Translations under genes and position numbers: made by a program
Assembly: GCF_963678635.1 (NCBI RefSeq)
Contig: NC_087063.1
Coordinates: 77,957,617 to 78,021,616 of the forward strand
Length of the DNA: 64,000 nucleotides
Reading direction: 5' to 3'
DNA from: Symsagittifera roscoffensis
Lineage: Eukaryota > Xenacoelomorpha > Acoela > Convolutidae
In this document: piece after piece, positions 33,587-43,674 of the stretch
Position numbering within the stretch: the stretch's first letter is position 1
Layout: every line of letters starts with the position of its first letter
Notes under the pieces: model-generated
What the model was told of the DNA's origin: nothing
The model's input: the letters and a program-made list of their open reading frames with translations, nothing else
Databases searched by the model: none

Positions 33587-36371
33587 CAATACCTTTGGAC
33601 CTTTGAACACCCGGTCGCTCACCGATGTTCGAGATAGGACCCGGGAAAGGACACCACCTGCTCGCAAGGGCAAATTCCAGACAGAGAACAAGCCCAATAA
33701 CAAGCATCACAAGATGTACAGGCATTTTGCTAAACCACCCGGTCAGACGCCTGGCGAGTATTCAAGGGACTACCCCCGAACGACAACGGTGGTTGGAGAC
33801 GATAAGAGATATGGAAAACTGAAGGCCCCAATAAGCGATGGCCTTTTTGCAGCTTATGATCCCTTGGATATGAAGGCTGCCAAGTATCTGATTGTGGCCG
33901 GCTCCGATTATCTCTACACGCCCCGTTCTCTCTTTTGGCCCGATGTGATTTTCTTGACGGCGCCTAAATTGGACTGGGGACAAGCAATCGGCATGATGAT
34001 AAGTTTGCGAAGGGTGGTCAGTATGGAGCCACAGGTAATAGTGGTTGCAGGCTCAAATGATCATCTGCAAAGCAGGGGCTTCTTGTCACGTCTGACGGAT
34101 GGGTCGATCCCGAGTAACGAGGTTATAGGGGAGGCGATAATGACACTGCTCTCGGCGATGGCCGAGGTAGAGGCAGCAGCAAGACAACGCTTCACCATGA
34201 ATGTGGTGAAGGTGATCTTTGTATTGTCACCTGGCTACGCTGCGTTGCCAGAACCCCTTCAATTTGTGTACACAATGGTCACAACGATAGCAGAGGGGAT
34301 ATTCAACATGATAATTCCTGCCCCGAACAGAGTAGTAGACCCAGATAATTACTACCCATCCCGATCTGAGCTTCCCGCTGTTTGGGCTGACATTTCCAAT
34401 GCCATACAAGGGCTCAGAGATTGTAGCACAACTCGGTTGGTGCTAGATGAAATTCTGGGGTTGGAGCTGTCCAACTTCGCCAGATTACTGAAGTTAAGAC
34501 CAGCGGTAGATGACGATCATCTGTTAGTACAACAGGTGGCTGATGATCTCTGGTTCAGACAGATGGATCAGGCAGAGAATGAGCAGGGAAGGATGATCAG
34601 AAAGAACATGACGTCAGCGGAGGAGGACCTCATGGCAATGGCTTTGCGTACGAAGCCGCACAACAACGTATGGTTGTATTTGTCACCGAGGCTGTGCACC
34701 TTGGGTGAGGACGCGTTCGAGCATGCGCCGGCAATAATTAAAGAGATACACGTGTATCTAAAGAACCTATTTGATGCCCGGGAGTTAGCTGGAGGCAAGA
34801 TGTTGAAACTGATGCAAGACGTAAACACGATGTCGCTGGACAAGTTCCAAGCTGACGTGCTGGCCACGAAGGCACAGTATGAACGATCAGATGCTATCTT
34901 GGGTGGAATGGGAGTGGGATGGACGCCATCTTTCCTATCGACGTGCTATCCGAAGGCATCTAGGAACCTGATCGCGAATTTCGTCAAAGACATCAGGAAG
35001 TTGTCGATTGGCCTGGTGCTAGCCTTATACGTGACATTTGGTCATGAAAACTTTGTGAAAGGACCGGCAAACCTCTTTACCCAAGCGTTGGCAGATTTGA
35101 GATTGGATGGACTCCTGACTCAGATTGCCATGACCTACGGTCGACTGGGTGACTTGCTTGTGCTGTTGCGTTACCCTGAACAACTACAGGGACCCAGTCG
35201 TGAGTTCAATGCACAGTTGGAAACCGCCTCGCTCAAGAAGATGAAAGACTGGAGGACTCTCCTGCTTCAATACCTCTTGCAACAGAAGAGAAGCGTCACG
35301 GGAGAAGACAAGGTGGCGACGAACGCAGGCGAATGTAAGCAGTATTGTGGCATGCCCTTACTGACGGACTTGGCTGTCATGATGCGGATTGATCCGTTGG
35401 CTCTGGTCCACGGGCTGAGGGAATTCGTCACAGTGGTGTATGGACCGGTGATGTCTTTTGCGTTCCCGGATGTGCAAGTTAAAGCGTACAGGAATTCGGT
35501 GTTGTACGTCAACCTGGTCTCAGTTGTGGATTGTTCCGTGCTGAATTGGGTAGAGCAGAGTGAACTGAGAAGGCTGGCTAGCGACGATAGGCTGTTCGGA
35601 ATAATAGCAGAGCCAGGCTGGGTGTTGATGGACTTCAACAACCACTTCAAGTGCCGAATGGGCCGTCAGGATCTGTCCCACATCCAGTTCAACCCAAAAC
35701 TTTGGAATTTGAGACCAGTGGTGAAAGATACAGGAGAGGCTGTGGGAGTACCTCAATTGCCAGGAGCCTACACCCACGCGAAAGAGAATCAGCAAACATG
35801 GCTTCCTGGGTCCAGGCCGCTGCCGGACCAATGCCCTCGATATCCACCAATAAGGAGGATGTTGTTGGGAGTCACGTCTCCCATCATTGCCCCTCGCATC
35901 GGAGCAGCTCGTGACGCAGAGAAGAGAATGCTGAAGTGGAGTGGAGGGATGAAGCCGCGCTTCATCAGCTGGAACGCTGCCGCCGCGCACACGTTTGACT
36001 TCTCATTCCCTGATGCTTGGAGCAGGAAAAAGATCAAGGCACTACCCTCCAGGAAACCAGAGGTCTCGGCTGAAACGTGGAACGAAGTGTATTCTCCCAC
36101 GGATGACTTATCGAGACTGAAGTGGTCAGGAGAAGCGAAGGTAGTGATGCTGGAGGTGGCAAGGGAGAGCAGAGGAGGCTCATATATAACGATAGAAGAC
36201 CTAGCTCCACATGGCGAGGAGTTAGTAGAATTCCTGGTGGATGGTGAATTGTTTTATCACGCAGGAGACATGACCGTCCCGGCTCGGCCGGACTCGGACA
36301 TAGACTCACGACAAGGACCTTCAGGACCCAGGCCGAAACCTGATGCAGGTGATGATGAATTGATGGATTAG
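33405..36371 (+). pseudogene. E2 ORF2, second part: second SGNH-like region, membrane-like segment, conserved central module
   Basis: Begins at the frameshift near 33405, where E1 reads continuously; the open frame reaches back to 33189 but that part is out of frame. GVDWLL (about 33505) and LNGLPHDN follow, then a second SGNH-like region: YLIVAGSDY, LFWPDVI, IVVAGSNDHL (block III position, about 34040-34065), FVLSPGYA, ELPAVWADISNA. LGLELSNFARLL (34455) is where E3 ORF2 rejoins. A hydrophobic run SIGLVLALYVTFG (about 35005-35045) could be one membrane helix. GMPLLTDLAVMMRIDPLALV (about 35350) is the best-conserved block. Ends at TAG 36369-36371 inside an acidic linker where E3 reads on. Function unknown. 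Confidence 0.65.
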
Positions 36372-39083
36372 GACAATGATGATGACGAGACCGGAAGTAA
36401 GACTGAAAAACCGGGAGAGACCGATCTAGGAGCGTTGGAGAGGGACTTGCTAGAATACCGGTTCAGTGAAGACGACGATGGGGAAGTCGATGGGAGTTTA
36501 TTGCTGATGGCACCATCGTCCTTCATGTCTCCTACAAAGGAGGCGTCGGCCGATCTATCTCCGATGGACCCAATAAGCCAGGCTAGAGAGTGCCGAAGCA
36601 GGGATCCGCAGAGACTGCTTCATGAATCGTCGAGGAGGAGGAAAATATAAGAGTCAATGAAGATATCATTCCTCAGTACGTTACCAGAAGAGGAATGGGA
36701 AAGATATCAAATGGAACTGGAAGGCAAGACAGGAGCAACCTGGAGCCGAATGAACTTCATGGAAAAATCATGGGACGTGATACGACGATATGGGACACAA
36801 TCCATAATGAAGGTGGGATTGAATCAACCCATCATGCGTGAGGTCCTGGAGAAAATAGTGAACTCCATGGAGTCGGATGTTCTGACCGAGTCAGTTACAG
36901 AAGACAGTGCCGATGATCAGCAGGGCACAAAGAAGTTACTTGTTAGACGAGCCAAAAAGGGGCTGAAGAGACTGAAAGGAAAGTCAGGAAGTCGAATCGT
37001 GAACCAGAGGGTGGTGAAGTCAAAAGCTAAAGCAGTGGTGACCTCTCTGATTAGTGCGGGTCGTTCAGGCGAGAGCGGGCAAGGAGATGGTGCGACACCA
37101 GCCGGGGGAGAAAAAGAAAACCTGATACCCCCTATGCTCTTGGCAGGTCTGACCATAACCGCCACGAGATCGAAGAAGACGGCGCGAACCCTGGCAGACA
37201 CTAAGTTAGAAATGGAAATCCTCAGTCAATGCGGATCTGGAGGACTTGAAGATTATAGACCCTCGCGAATCAACATGGCCAAGTTGAAACTGGAAGGACA
37301 ACTCGACGTGGTCGAGTACAGTCGAATAACTGTGCCGGAATCGGTCCACATGGGAGATCCGGCAGGGGGTTATGTGGAGATGTTGAAAGCGAGGAACTCC
37401 GCGAGAGGGCACCTGATGGCTTGGAGCGAGAAGCGAGTCATGCAGGAATATCTGAAAGAGCTCACGGAGAATTCGAACTTGAATCGAAAAGAATACGGAA
37501 AGGTAATGTCCTCTGAAGCGAACGAAGTCGGATTGGAGAAATTGCTAGAAATCTCCTGGAGGGCGGCCCTCCAGAGATACTTCGACGAGGCGATGCATGC
37601 ACCTGCTACGGTGGCGGCATACCTGGCTCATTCTTGCGTGAGAACTGATCTGCAAGTACAGTTGGCTTGGTGCTTGATGGGCATCAAGAGAGCGGAATAT
37701 GAAGCCAGTAATGATTCGAAATCACGGGAACAGGAACTGGAGTTGATGGAAGCTCTGCGAGCGTTGATTTCGAAAGACGATTCTGCGATAGCATGGGCTA
37801 AGCGTAAGGATGCCCTTTGCTTTGTCAGGTTCGTGGTGGATCGTATCCCCACTCCTGTTTTGGGAGAATGCATAAAGATCATTCGGCAGGAGGGAGTTGA
37901 TTGTGAAAGGAACTTCCTTAGGGCACTCCTGGAACTATATCAGGACATGCCATTGACTGTGCCAAGCAAGGAGTCGAGTGATATGGAAAGCTATCGCAAG
38001 TTGGAAGAGGTGAGAAGATATTCCAACAAAGAATTGAAAGTGAGCCGAGAGTTGATTGAAGCGGTCAGAGGACAAAAAGAGTTTACAAGACTAGGGAAAC
38101 TGAAGTCGTTCCAATATGTGTCTGGCATACCGGGGATGGCGTATAATCCCTTCGTGAATGAAGAAGCCAGGGAAGCGTACTTCGACTATGAGCAAGTCAT
38201 AGTACTCAGTTTCTGGGTTGAACGTATTAAAGAAACTGGGATGCTGATGGTGGAACAACCCAAGCTGGGAATTATCTTGGAAGAACGAGTGGTCGAACCC
38301 TCGGTTCCCGAGCTAAAGGGGCAAGTGAGTTTTGATTGTGGTTCTTGGGACGGTCCCTTGAAAACCAGTCTAGTGACGATGTGGGAACTCATGAAGCCTT
38401 CTTGGTGCCCTCATCCTAATGCCGGTTTAATCTGGGACATGACGGCGGATATTACGTTAGACCTAGATGATGATGCGAGTTTACATGATCTGGCCATGAT
38501 ACACCATCTGCTGGCCATGAAGTCGACGAAGCGGAAGAGCAATCCATCCACGGAGCTGCCTGAGGAAAGTCCATCGAGCGATTGGTTGAAGCAAGGCACA
38601 TGCTTGGCTCAACAAAGTAGGATGGAAGGGCATGTTTGCAACTTGGGACACTGCCTGATTACGCTGAGCGAGCAGCATCGACAACTGGCACGATTGTACG
38701 GAAGATTGAGCATGTCAGATAAGAGTGCCATGGAGTTGGTTGCAGACTGCCATGGGGTGACGGACGTGAATCTGATCACAGCCTTGGGATTTTGTAGCAT
38801 GACGAGTTCGATAGAATCACTCGAGCGCCTGGAGCGTGCCCATGAGCTAGTGACGTCCCACAGCGTGGAAATATTCCCTGGAGCATTACAAACAGAGCAG
38901 AAGATTGGAGGCTGGCGAGAAGCTCTAGAAAACGAAATGAATCTGAAGAATAGTGAAGCCTATCACAGACCTACTGGTTCAAAATATATGGTGGGTTCAA
39001 GCTCCGCGCCATACTGTAATAGCAAGTATCCTACGCACGGGGTTGCCCGATCAGAATCAACAAGTGTCAATCGTGGTGGTTAG
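36372..39083 (+). pseudogene. E2 ORF2, third part (LPEEEW and Cys/His region)
   Basis: Same frame as the previous part. The linker runs to TAA 36648-36650, which stands where E1 has a Glu codon (RRRRIEG), so it is a nonsense change rather than a native end. It is then open for 808 codons from 36657: TLPEEEW, YGTQSIMKVGLN, basic repeats, LEMEILSQCG, SWRAALQRYFDEAM, IAWAKRKDALCFVR, KSFQYVSGIPGMAYNPF, KPSWCPHPNAGLI. A Cys/His cluster (C..(7-8)..GH.C..GHC, about 38600-38655) is shared with E3 and might bind metal. At about 39040 a deletion of about 465 bp relative to E3 shifts the frame. Confidence 0.6.
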
Positions 39084-39696
39084 CGCCATGCTAGCAGTGA
39101 GATGGTTGGAGGCTAACGCGGACACAAGTCAGCAGGAGACGGCCGTGCCGACTCCTGAGCAGCTGAGCAACGTGAAGATGAGTCGTGAATTGGATCTTTT
39201 CAGAACCACCTGCAAGGTTCTGAGGATACCTAAAACCATTGAAAGAATATGGTCAAGGCAAAGATTGATGCCTTGGTTCCGTGCAGTGATGACATCATGG
39301 ATGTATGAACGCGCGAAGCGTCACATGTCAAGGAACACGGAAGCCTATCAATCTTTCCAGCTAGATATAGGACCAGGAGCCTATAAGAGAGCATTCTTGA
39401 CGCACAGAAACGCGGTCACCACAGCGGTGAAGCGGGTAGCTGGAACGCCTTGTGTTACTGAAGAGGAGAAGAAAGAGTTCTTAAGAGCTGACCTAGAACG
39501 AAACGTGAGCCTATGTCTTCACAACGGCTTTTGCAGGAACCGGGAGCAGAAGGTGAATGTGGACTTGCTACCTTGCTGCAAACCGAGGCTGTTGGAACAG
39601 GAGGGTTGGGGCACGGCCCGCAACTCTCTGGACATGTTAGAGAAAGTCCTGGAAGACAGTGACGCTGAACATCAGGATGGAGAAATGATGGAATGA
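39040..39696 (+). pseudogene. E2 ORF2, C-terminal domain
   Basis: After the deletion, homology resumes at GLPDQNQQVSIVVVSAML: IERIWSRQRLMPWFRAVMTSW, FQLDIGPGAYKRAFLTHRNAVTTA, DLERNVSLCLHNGFCRNRE, LLPCC. E1 (8080-8733) and E3 (58205-58735) match throughout, so this is the most conserved end of ORF2. About 215 residues; stop 39694-39696. No family recognised. Confidence 0.65.
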
Positions 39697-40333
39697 AGAT
39701 GACCAAAGAAGAGAAGAGAAGGAGAAAAAACTTGATTGTCTTTGTGTGTAAAAACTTGAACAAATCAACCAAGTTTTGATTATTGAACTTGTTAAACTTT
39801 TAGTTTTGGTCTAGTTTGGTCAGACCAAACTTTGAAAATTGTTGCAATTGTTAAAATTGTTGAAATTATTGATTTTAGTTACTACTATCTATGTATGTAT
39901 ATAAGGAGCATAGGTGAGTATATTTACCTATTTATTCACGACTGGAGTTTTTAACCTGTGTAAGACACAAATTCACTGTGTGGCGACATGGTAAGTTTGA
40001 GTAAACTCGCTCTGGAAGGGTGGGTAACTCAATAACTTTCCTAGCCACAGAGTTTCTTAGTTTTAATATTGAAAGGACCGCATAAATGACTGATTATACT
40101 TGGTGAGTGAAGTTAAGTTAATTTTAACGGGTGCGTGGCCGTGCCACGTCCCACTTTTTAATCACAAATAACAAAAAGAAGTTTTATGGCAAGACGACGT
40201 AAGTAGTCAGAAAAGAAATTTTATCTAGGACACTCCTCATGGTGCAAATTTTGTGAAAATGTTGAAAGGCAGTGAGATGTAGTACAATGCCATTTGTGAA
40301 CACGTAGTGAGTTGAAGTGGAGTAGATAAATTT
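39697..40333 (+). other. E2 3' UTR
   Basis: Non-coding. A purine-rich tract (GAAGAGAAGAGAAGGAGAAA) at about 39708-39727 is a possible but distant polypurine tract. 39990-40075 matches E1 3' UTR and 40195-40333 matches 10690-10832. At 40333 the sequence passes straight into LTR C, about 110 bp inside the LTR start seen at 59222. Confidence 0.6.
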
Positions 40334-41248
40334 GTGCCAGTCGGTCATATTTGGAAGTTTGACCTTGAGAGAAGAAAAAAACACTTGATTTTGGAGTGAA
40401 ATTTAATTTTTCAAAATTTCGAATGGAACCTGTCATGCACGATTTTCTCGCGAGAACTGAAAATCAGAAAAAGAGATCAGAACAATTTCAGAACAATTGA
40501 GTCGAAAACGCGGGAAAGTCGCAAGAAAAAGCAGTAGGAAATTGCTATTCGCAATTTCCATCACTATAATAATCGAGAGTAGAGCTGTCCCATCTGTGAC
40601 AGAGACGAGAGCATTCCCTCGAATTGGATTATAACGACTGGAGTATTATTCGGAACTGGACTAGAGTGAACCTTCGGTGGAAAGGTGGACAGCTTGAGTG
40701 TCCTAATGGTTCACAAGAAAACTATTGTCTAGAGTATAAACTCGTTCTCATTGTTAAAACTATAAAACATTAGACTCATTTAGTTACGTTATTTAATTCT
40801 TGAGTTAGTTACCGACTGGATTATTTCCCACTTCTTGAGCGTGCTACTATGTGAGTACAAATTTAAATTCCTAGAGTGTGTTTTATAATTGTTATGTTGA
40901 GGTAAGGCGAGTTTTAGGTTGATCCATCTGAAATGGATCAAAGTTCCACTGTCTAATAAAAAGTAACTTAACGGATTGTTCCAACCCGGTTTTTAACGGC
41001 GTTCATGTATTTTGGGTATCTAGAGACCTAAGTATGGGGACGTTTCTAATTCTAGAGTGGGGGGGTATTTTAGTAGTAGCCTTTAAGCTGTAACGGGTCG
41101 TAGTCTCATGTCACAAGCGAACCGAACTGGCTCCGACCGTTCTTGAGGTGGAAAAACACAAGAGATGGTGTCCCTGACCCTTGAGCCAGTGGTTATAGGG
41201 CCTATTTTTCTTAAGCCTCATGTGTGACTGCAGTAGACGAATGTTACA
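40334..41248 (+). repeat. LTR C, central copy (5'-truncated)
   Basis: 915 bp, practically identical to 59335-60248; one G fewer or more in the run at about 41064. It lacks the first ~112 bp of the 3' copy, so the E2 3' UTR abuts mid-U3. It has TATAAA 40735-40740, hairpin 1 at 40919-40941, AATAAA 40955-40960 and a second hairpin (TTGGG / CCTAA) near 41015-41034. Serves as the E3 5' LTR. Confidence 0.8.
40919..40941 (+). promoter_or_regulatory. LTR hairpin 1, C copy
   Basis: Perfect 9-bp stem TTGATCCAT / ATGGATCAA with loop CTGAA, 14 bases before AATAAA. The 3' copy is at 59920-59942. Confidence 0.65.
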
Positions 41249-41259
41249 TAGTGTTTTTA

Positions 41260-41274
41260 TGGCGCTCCTGGGTG
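41260..41274 (+). promoter_or_regulatory. Putative tRNA primer-binding site, E3
   Basis: TGGCGCTCCTGGGTG, same 15 bases and same distance (11-12 nt) from the LTR end as in E2. Confidence 0.65.
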
Positions 41275-41740
41275 TTTACGACATCAAGACTACGGAGTCG
41301 AACCCACTTGAGACAGCTTCGGGCTGAATGCCCATTCTAGAGTACCGGCGGTACGGTTCGACAGGAACGTGCAAACCTTCCGGTTGTACCGTGATAGCTT
41401 TTTAAGAAAACTCGAGAAAATTTCCTGGTACGCTCTCCGAACGAGGCTTAGCTAACCGAGTAAAGGGGGGCAACTAGGGAGACAAAAACACGAGCAAAAA
41501 GACAAAAAGCAAAACAAAAACCAAAAAAGAATAGAAAAAGGAATAAAAACCATAAAACGAAAAAAGACAGTGACTTTGACACCAGATTAGTTGGATCAAA
41601 CCTTTATATTAATTAAATAGTATACCCATACTGTTTTACAAGTTCGATCGTTTCGATCAAACTAGCAATTTAAACCAGTAAACTGAATAAAGTGCCCGAA
41701 GTGGGGCGTCGTCAAGGGTTTTCAGATAGCTTGGAACTTA

Positions 41741-41940
41741 GCTGGACCAATAGGAGACTTGACTGGAAGAGGTGACCAGCCAAGTGGGAAATTGGTTCAG
41801 GGACACTTGAGCTGAACCAATAGGAGACTTGACTGGAAGAGGTGACCAGCCGAGTGGGAAAGTGGTTCAGGGACACTTGAGCTGAACCAATAGGAGACTG
41901 GACTGGAACAGGTGACCAGTCGAGTGGGAAAGCAGCCAAG
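41741..41940 (+). repeat. 70-bp tandem repeat (2.9 copies) in the E3 leader
   Basis: CCAATAGGAGACT starts copies at 41747, 41817 and 41887. Each copy contains a small stem GACTGG...CCAG(C/T)C with loop AA(G/C)AGGTGA. Confidence 0.8.
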
Positions 41941-42754
41941 AAGGATTTGGCAATTCTCGAGTTCTCAAGTTGGGCAGAACGGGTATCGTTAGAATCCACA
42001 TTACATTATAGGAGATAAGTGTAAAATTGGATAAGCGAAATCCCCCAGTTTTGAGAACGTTTTTACTTGAGCAGGCCTGGAAACAGGTCTACGGTTTTCT
42101 CTTGAGAGGTTTAGCACCCGGCGCTTAAAGTAATTTTTAGGCTTAAGAAGGGGGGCTAGAAAGGGGGGAGGTTAGAAGGGGGACTGGTTAAGTTAGAGGT
42201 TGGCGGTTGTAAATTGTAAAAAGGGGGAAATTAGAGTAACTAATTAGTCGACATCGTTGACTTAGTTACATTAGAAATTAACACGCGTTGGTAATATTAG
42301 GTGGAGATCCAAAATTCAACTCGAGTTAAGACTGGTACGCTGGTTGGTTTGGTAGGGGGGACCGGATATAAACAGCTTTTGTGAAACCCCATAAGATCAC
42401 TAGTGGGGGGAGGAAAACGCGTGGCAATTAGGTACCAGACATTTTTTTAGACGAAAGGTAGACATTGGTCACCTTTGAATTTCAGGTGGGCTCATTTTTC
42501 TGTTTTTATTATTTTTCTTACTTAGATTTTTGTTGCATTTTAGTGAGGATTTGTGTTTGGTTTTATACGAACAGGTGATCACAAGATACCTGCGCACCTA
42601 CATTGAAATAGAAACAACCAAAAGAAGAGGGGGGTCAGCATTTGGCTTTTAAGAGAGGGTTTTTGGGAAAATTTTACTAGAGCTTGAGTGGTGGTACAAG
42701 GTACGGTGATTCAAGAAGACCCTACAACGAGGAAGACACTCCGTGACGAGTATT

Positions 42755-43400
42755 GGGACAGTGGTCTTCGGACAGGGTCTTGGGACAGTGGTCTTGGGAC
42801 AGGGTCTTGGGACAGTGGTCTTGGGACAGTGGTCTTGGGACAGGGTCTTGGGACAGGGTCTTGGGACAGTGGTCTTGGGACAGGGTCTTGGGACAGTGGT
42901 CTTGGGACAGTGGTCTTGGGACGGGGTCTTGGGACAGGGTCTTGGGACAGGGTCTTGGGACAGTGGTCTTGGGACAGGGTCTTGGGACAGGGGTCTTGGG
43001 ACAGTGGTCTTGGGACAGGGGTCTTGGGACAGGGTCTTGGGACAGTGGTCTTGGGACAGTGGTCTTGGGACACTAGTCTTGGGACACCAGTCTTGGGACA
43101 CCAGCCTTGGGACACTGGTCTTGGGACACTACCCTTGGGACACTAGTCTTGGGACAGTAGTCTTGGGACACTAGCCTTGGGACACTAGTCTTGGGACAGT
43201 AGTCTTGGGACACTAGCCTTAGGACACTGGTCTTGGGACACTACCCTTGGGACAGTAGTCTTGGGACACTAGCCTTGGGACACTGGTCTTGGGACACTGC
43301 CCTTGGGACACTAGTCTTGGGACAGTAGTCTTGGGACACTAGTCTTGGGACATTAGTCTTGGAACAGTGGCCTTGGTACAAGGGTCTTAGGACACTAGCG
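42755..43400 (+). repeat. 13-14 bp minisatellite, about 45 copies, in the E3 leader
   Basis: Units CTTGGGACAGTGGT and CTTGGGACAGGGT at first; later units vary (CTTGGGACACTAGT, CTTGGGACAGTAGT, CTTGGGACACTACC). The first half is the more uniform. Absent from the E2 leader. Open frames on both strands here reflect a repeat that lacks stop codons, not genes. Confidence 0.9.
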
Positions 43401-43674
43401 GAGAGTACTGTGATAGTGACGAATAGTCTTGGGACGGTATAGAAACTGAAGTCAAATTACAACAAGTGCGTTTTAAGACAGAATAAGACAAATCGAAATA
43501 GGTAGGGTTGAGACCAAATTAAGGAAAATTTTTCGGAGGTTTTAGAAAGAGAATTGGATAAGGTTTTTAACACGTTGTACAGAGTTTGTTACCACAAAAA
43601 ATATTTTTTTTACCCTTAGAATAGAATCGTGTATATAATAAAATTGTAAATAGAAGCAGTTGTAAATAGAAATA

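Larger units (their letters stand above)
41275..43674 (+). other. 2.4-kb non-coding leader of E3
   Basis: No gene. It holds the 70-bp tandem repeat at 41741-41940 and the long minisatellite at 42755-43400. TTGAATTTCAG at 42476-42486 resembles a splice acceptor. The only open frames are artefacts of the minisatellite. Confidence 0.6.

Noticed and set aside
36435-36650. Separate small gene of 71 codons
   Set aside because: No ATG start, same frame as the ORF2 parts on both sides, and bounded by two nonsense codons. It is part of the ORF2 linker.
42649-43174. Long open frames on both strands over the minisatellite
   Set aside because: The 13-14 bp unit lacks stop codons, so all frames stay open. 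The peptides are pure repeat (SWDSGLGTG-like, CPKTTVPRP-like) with no independent support.
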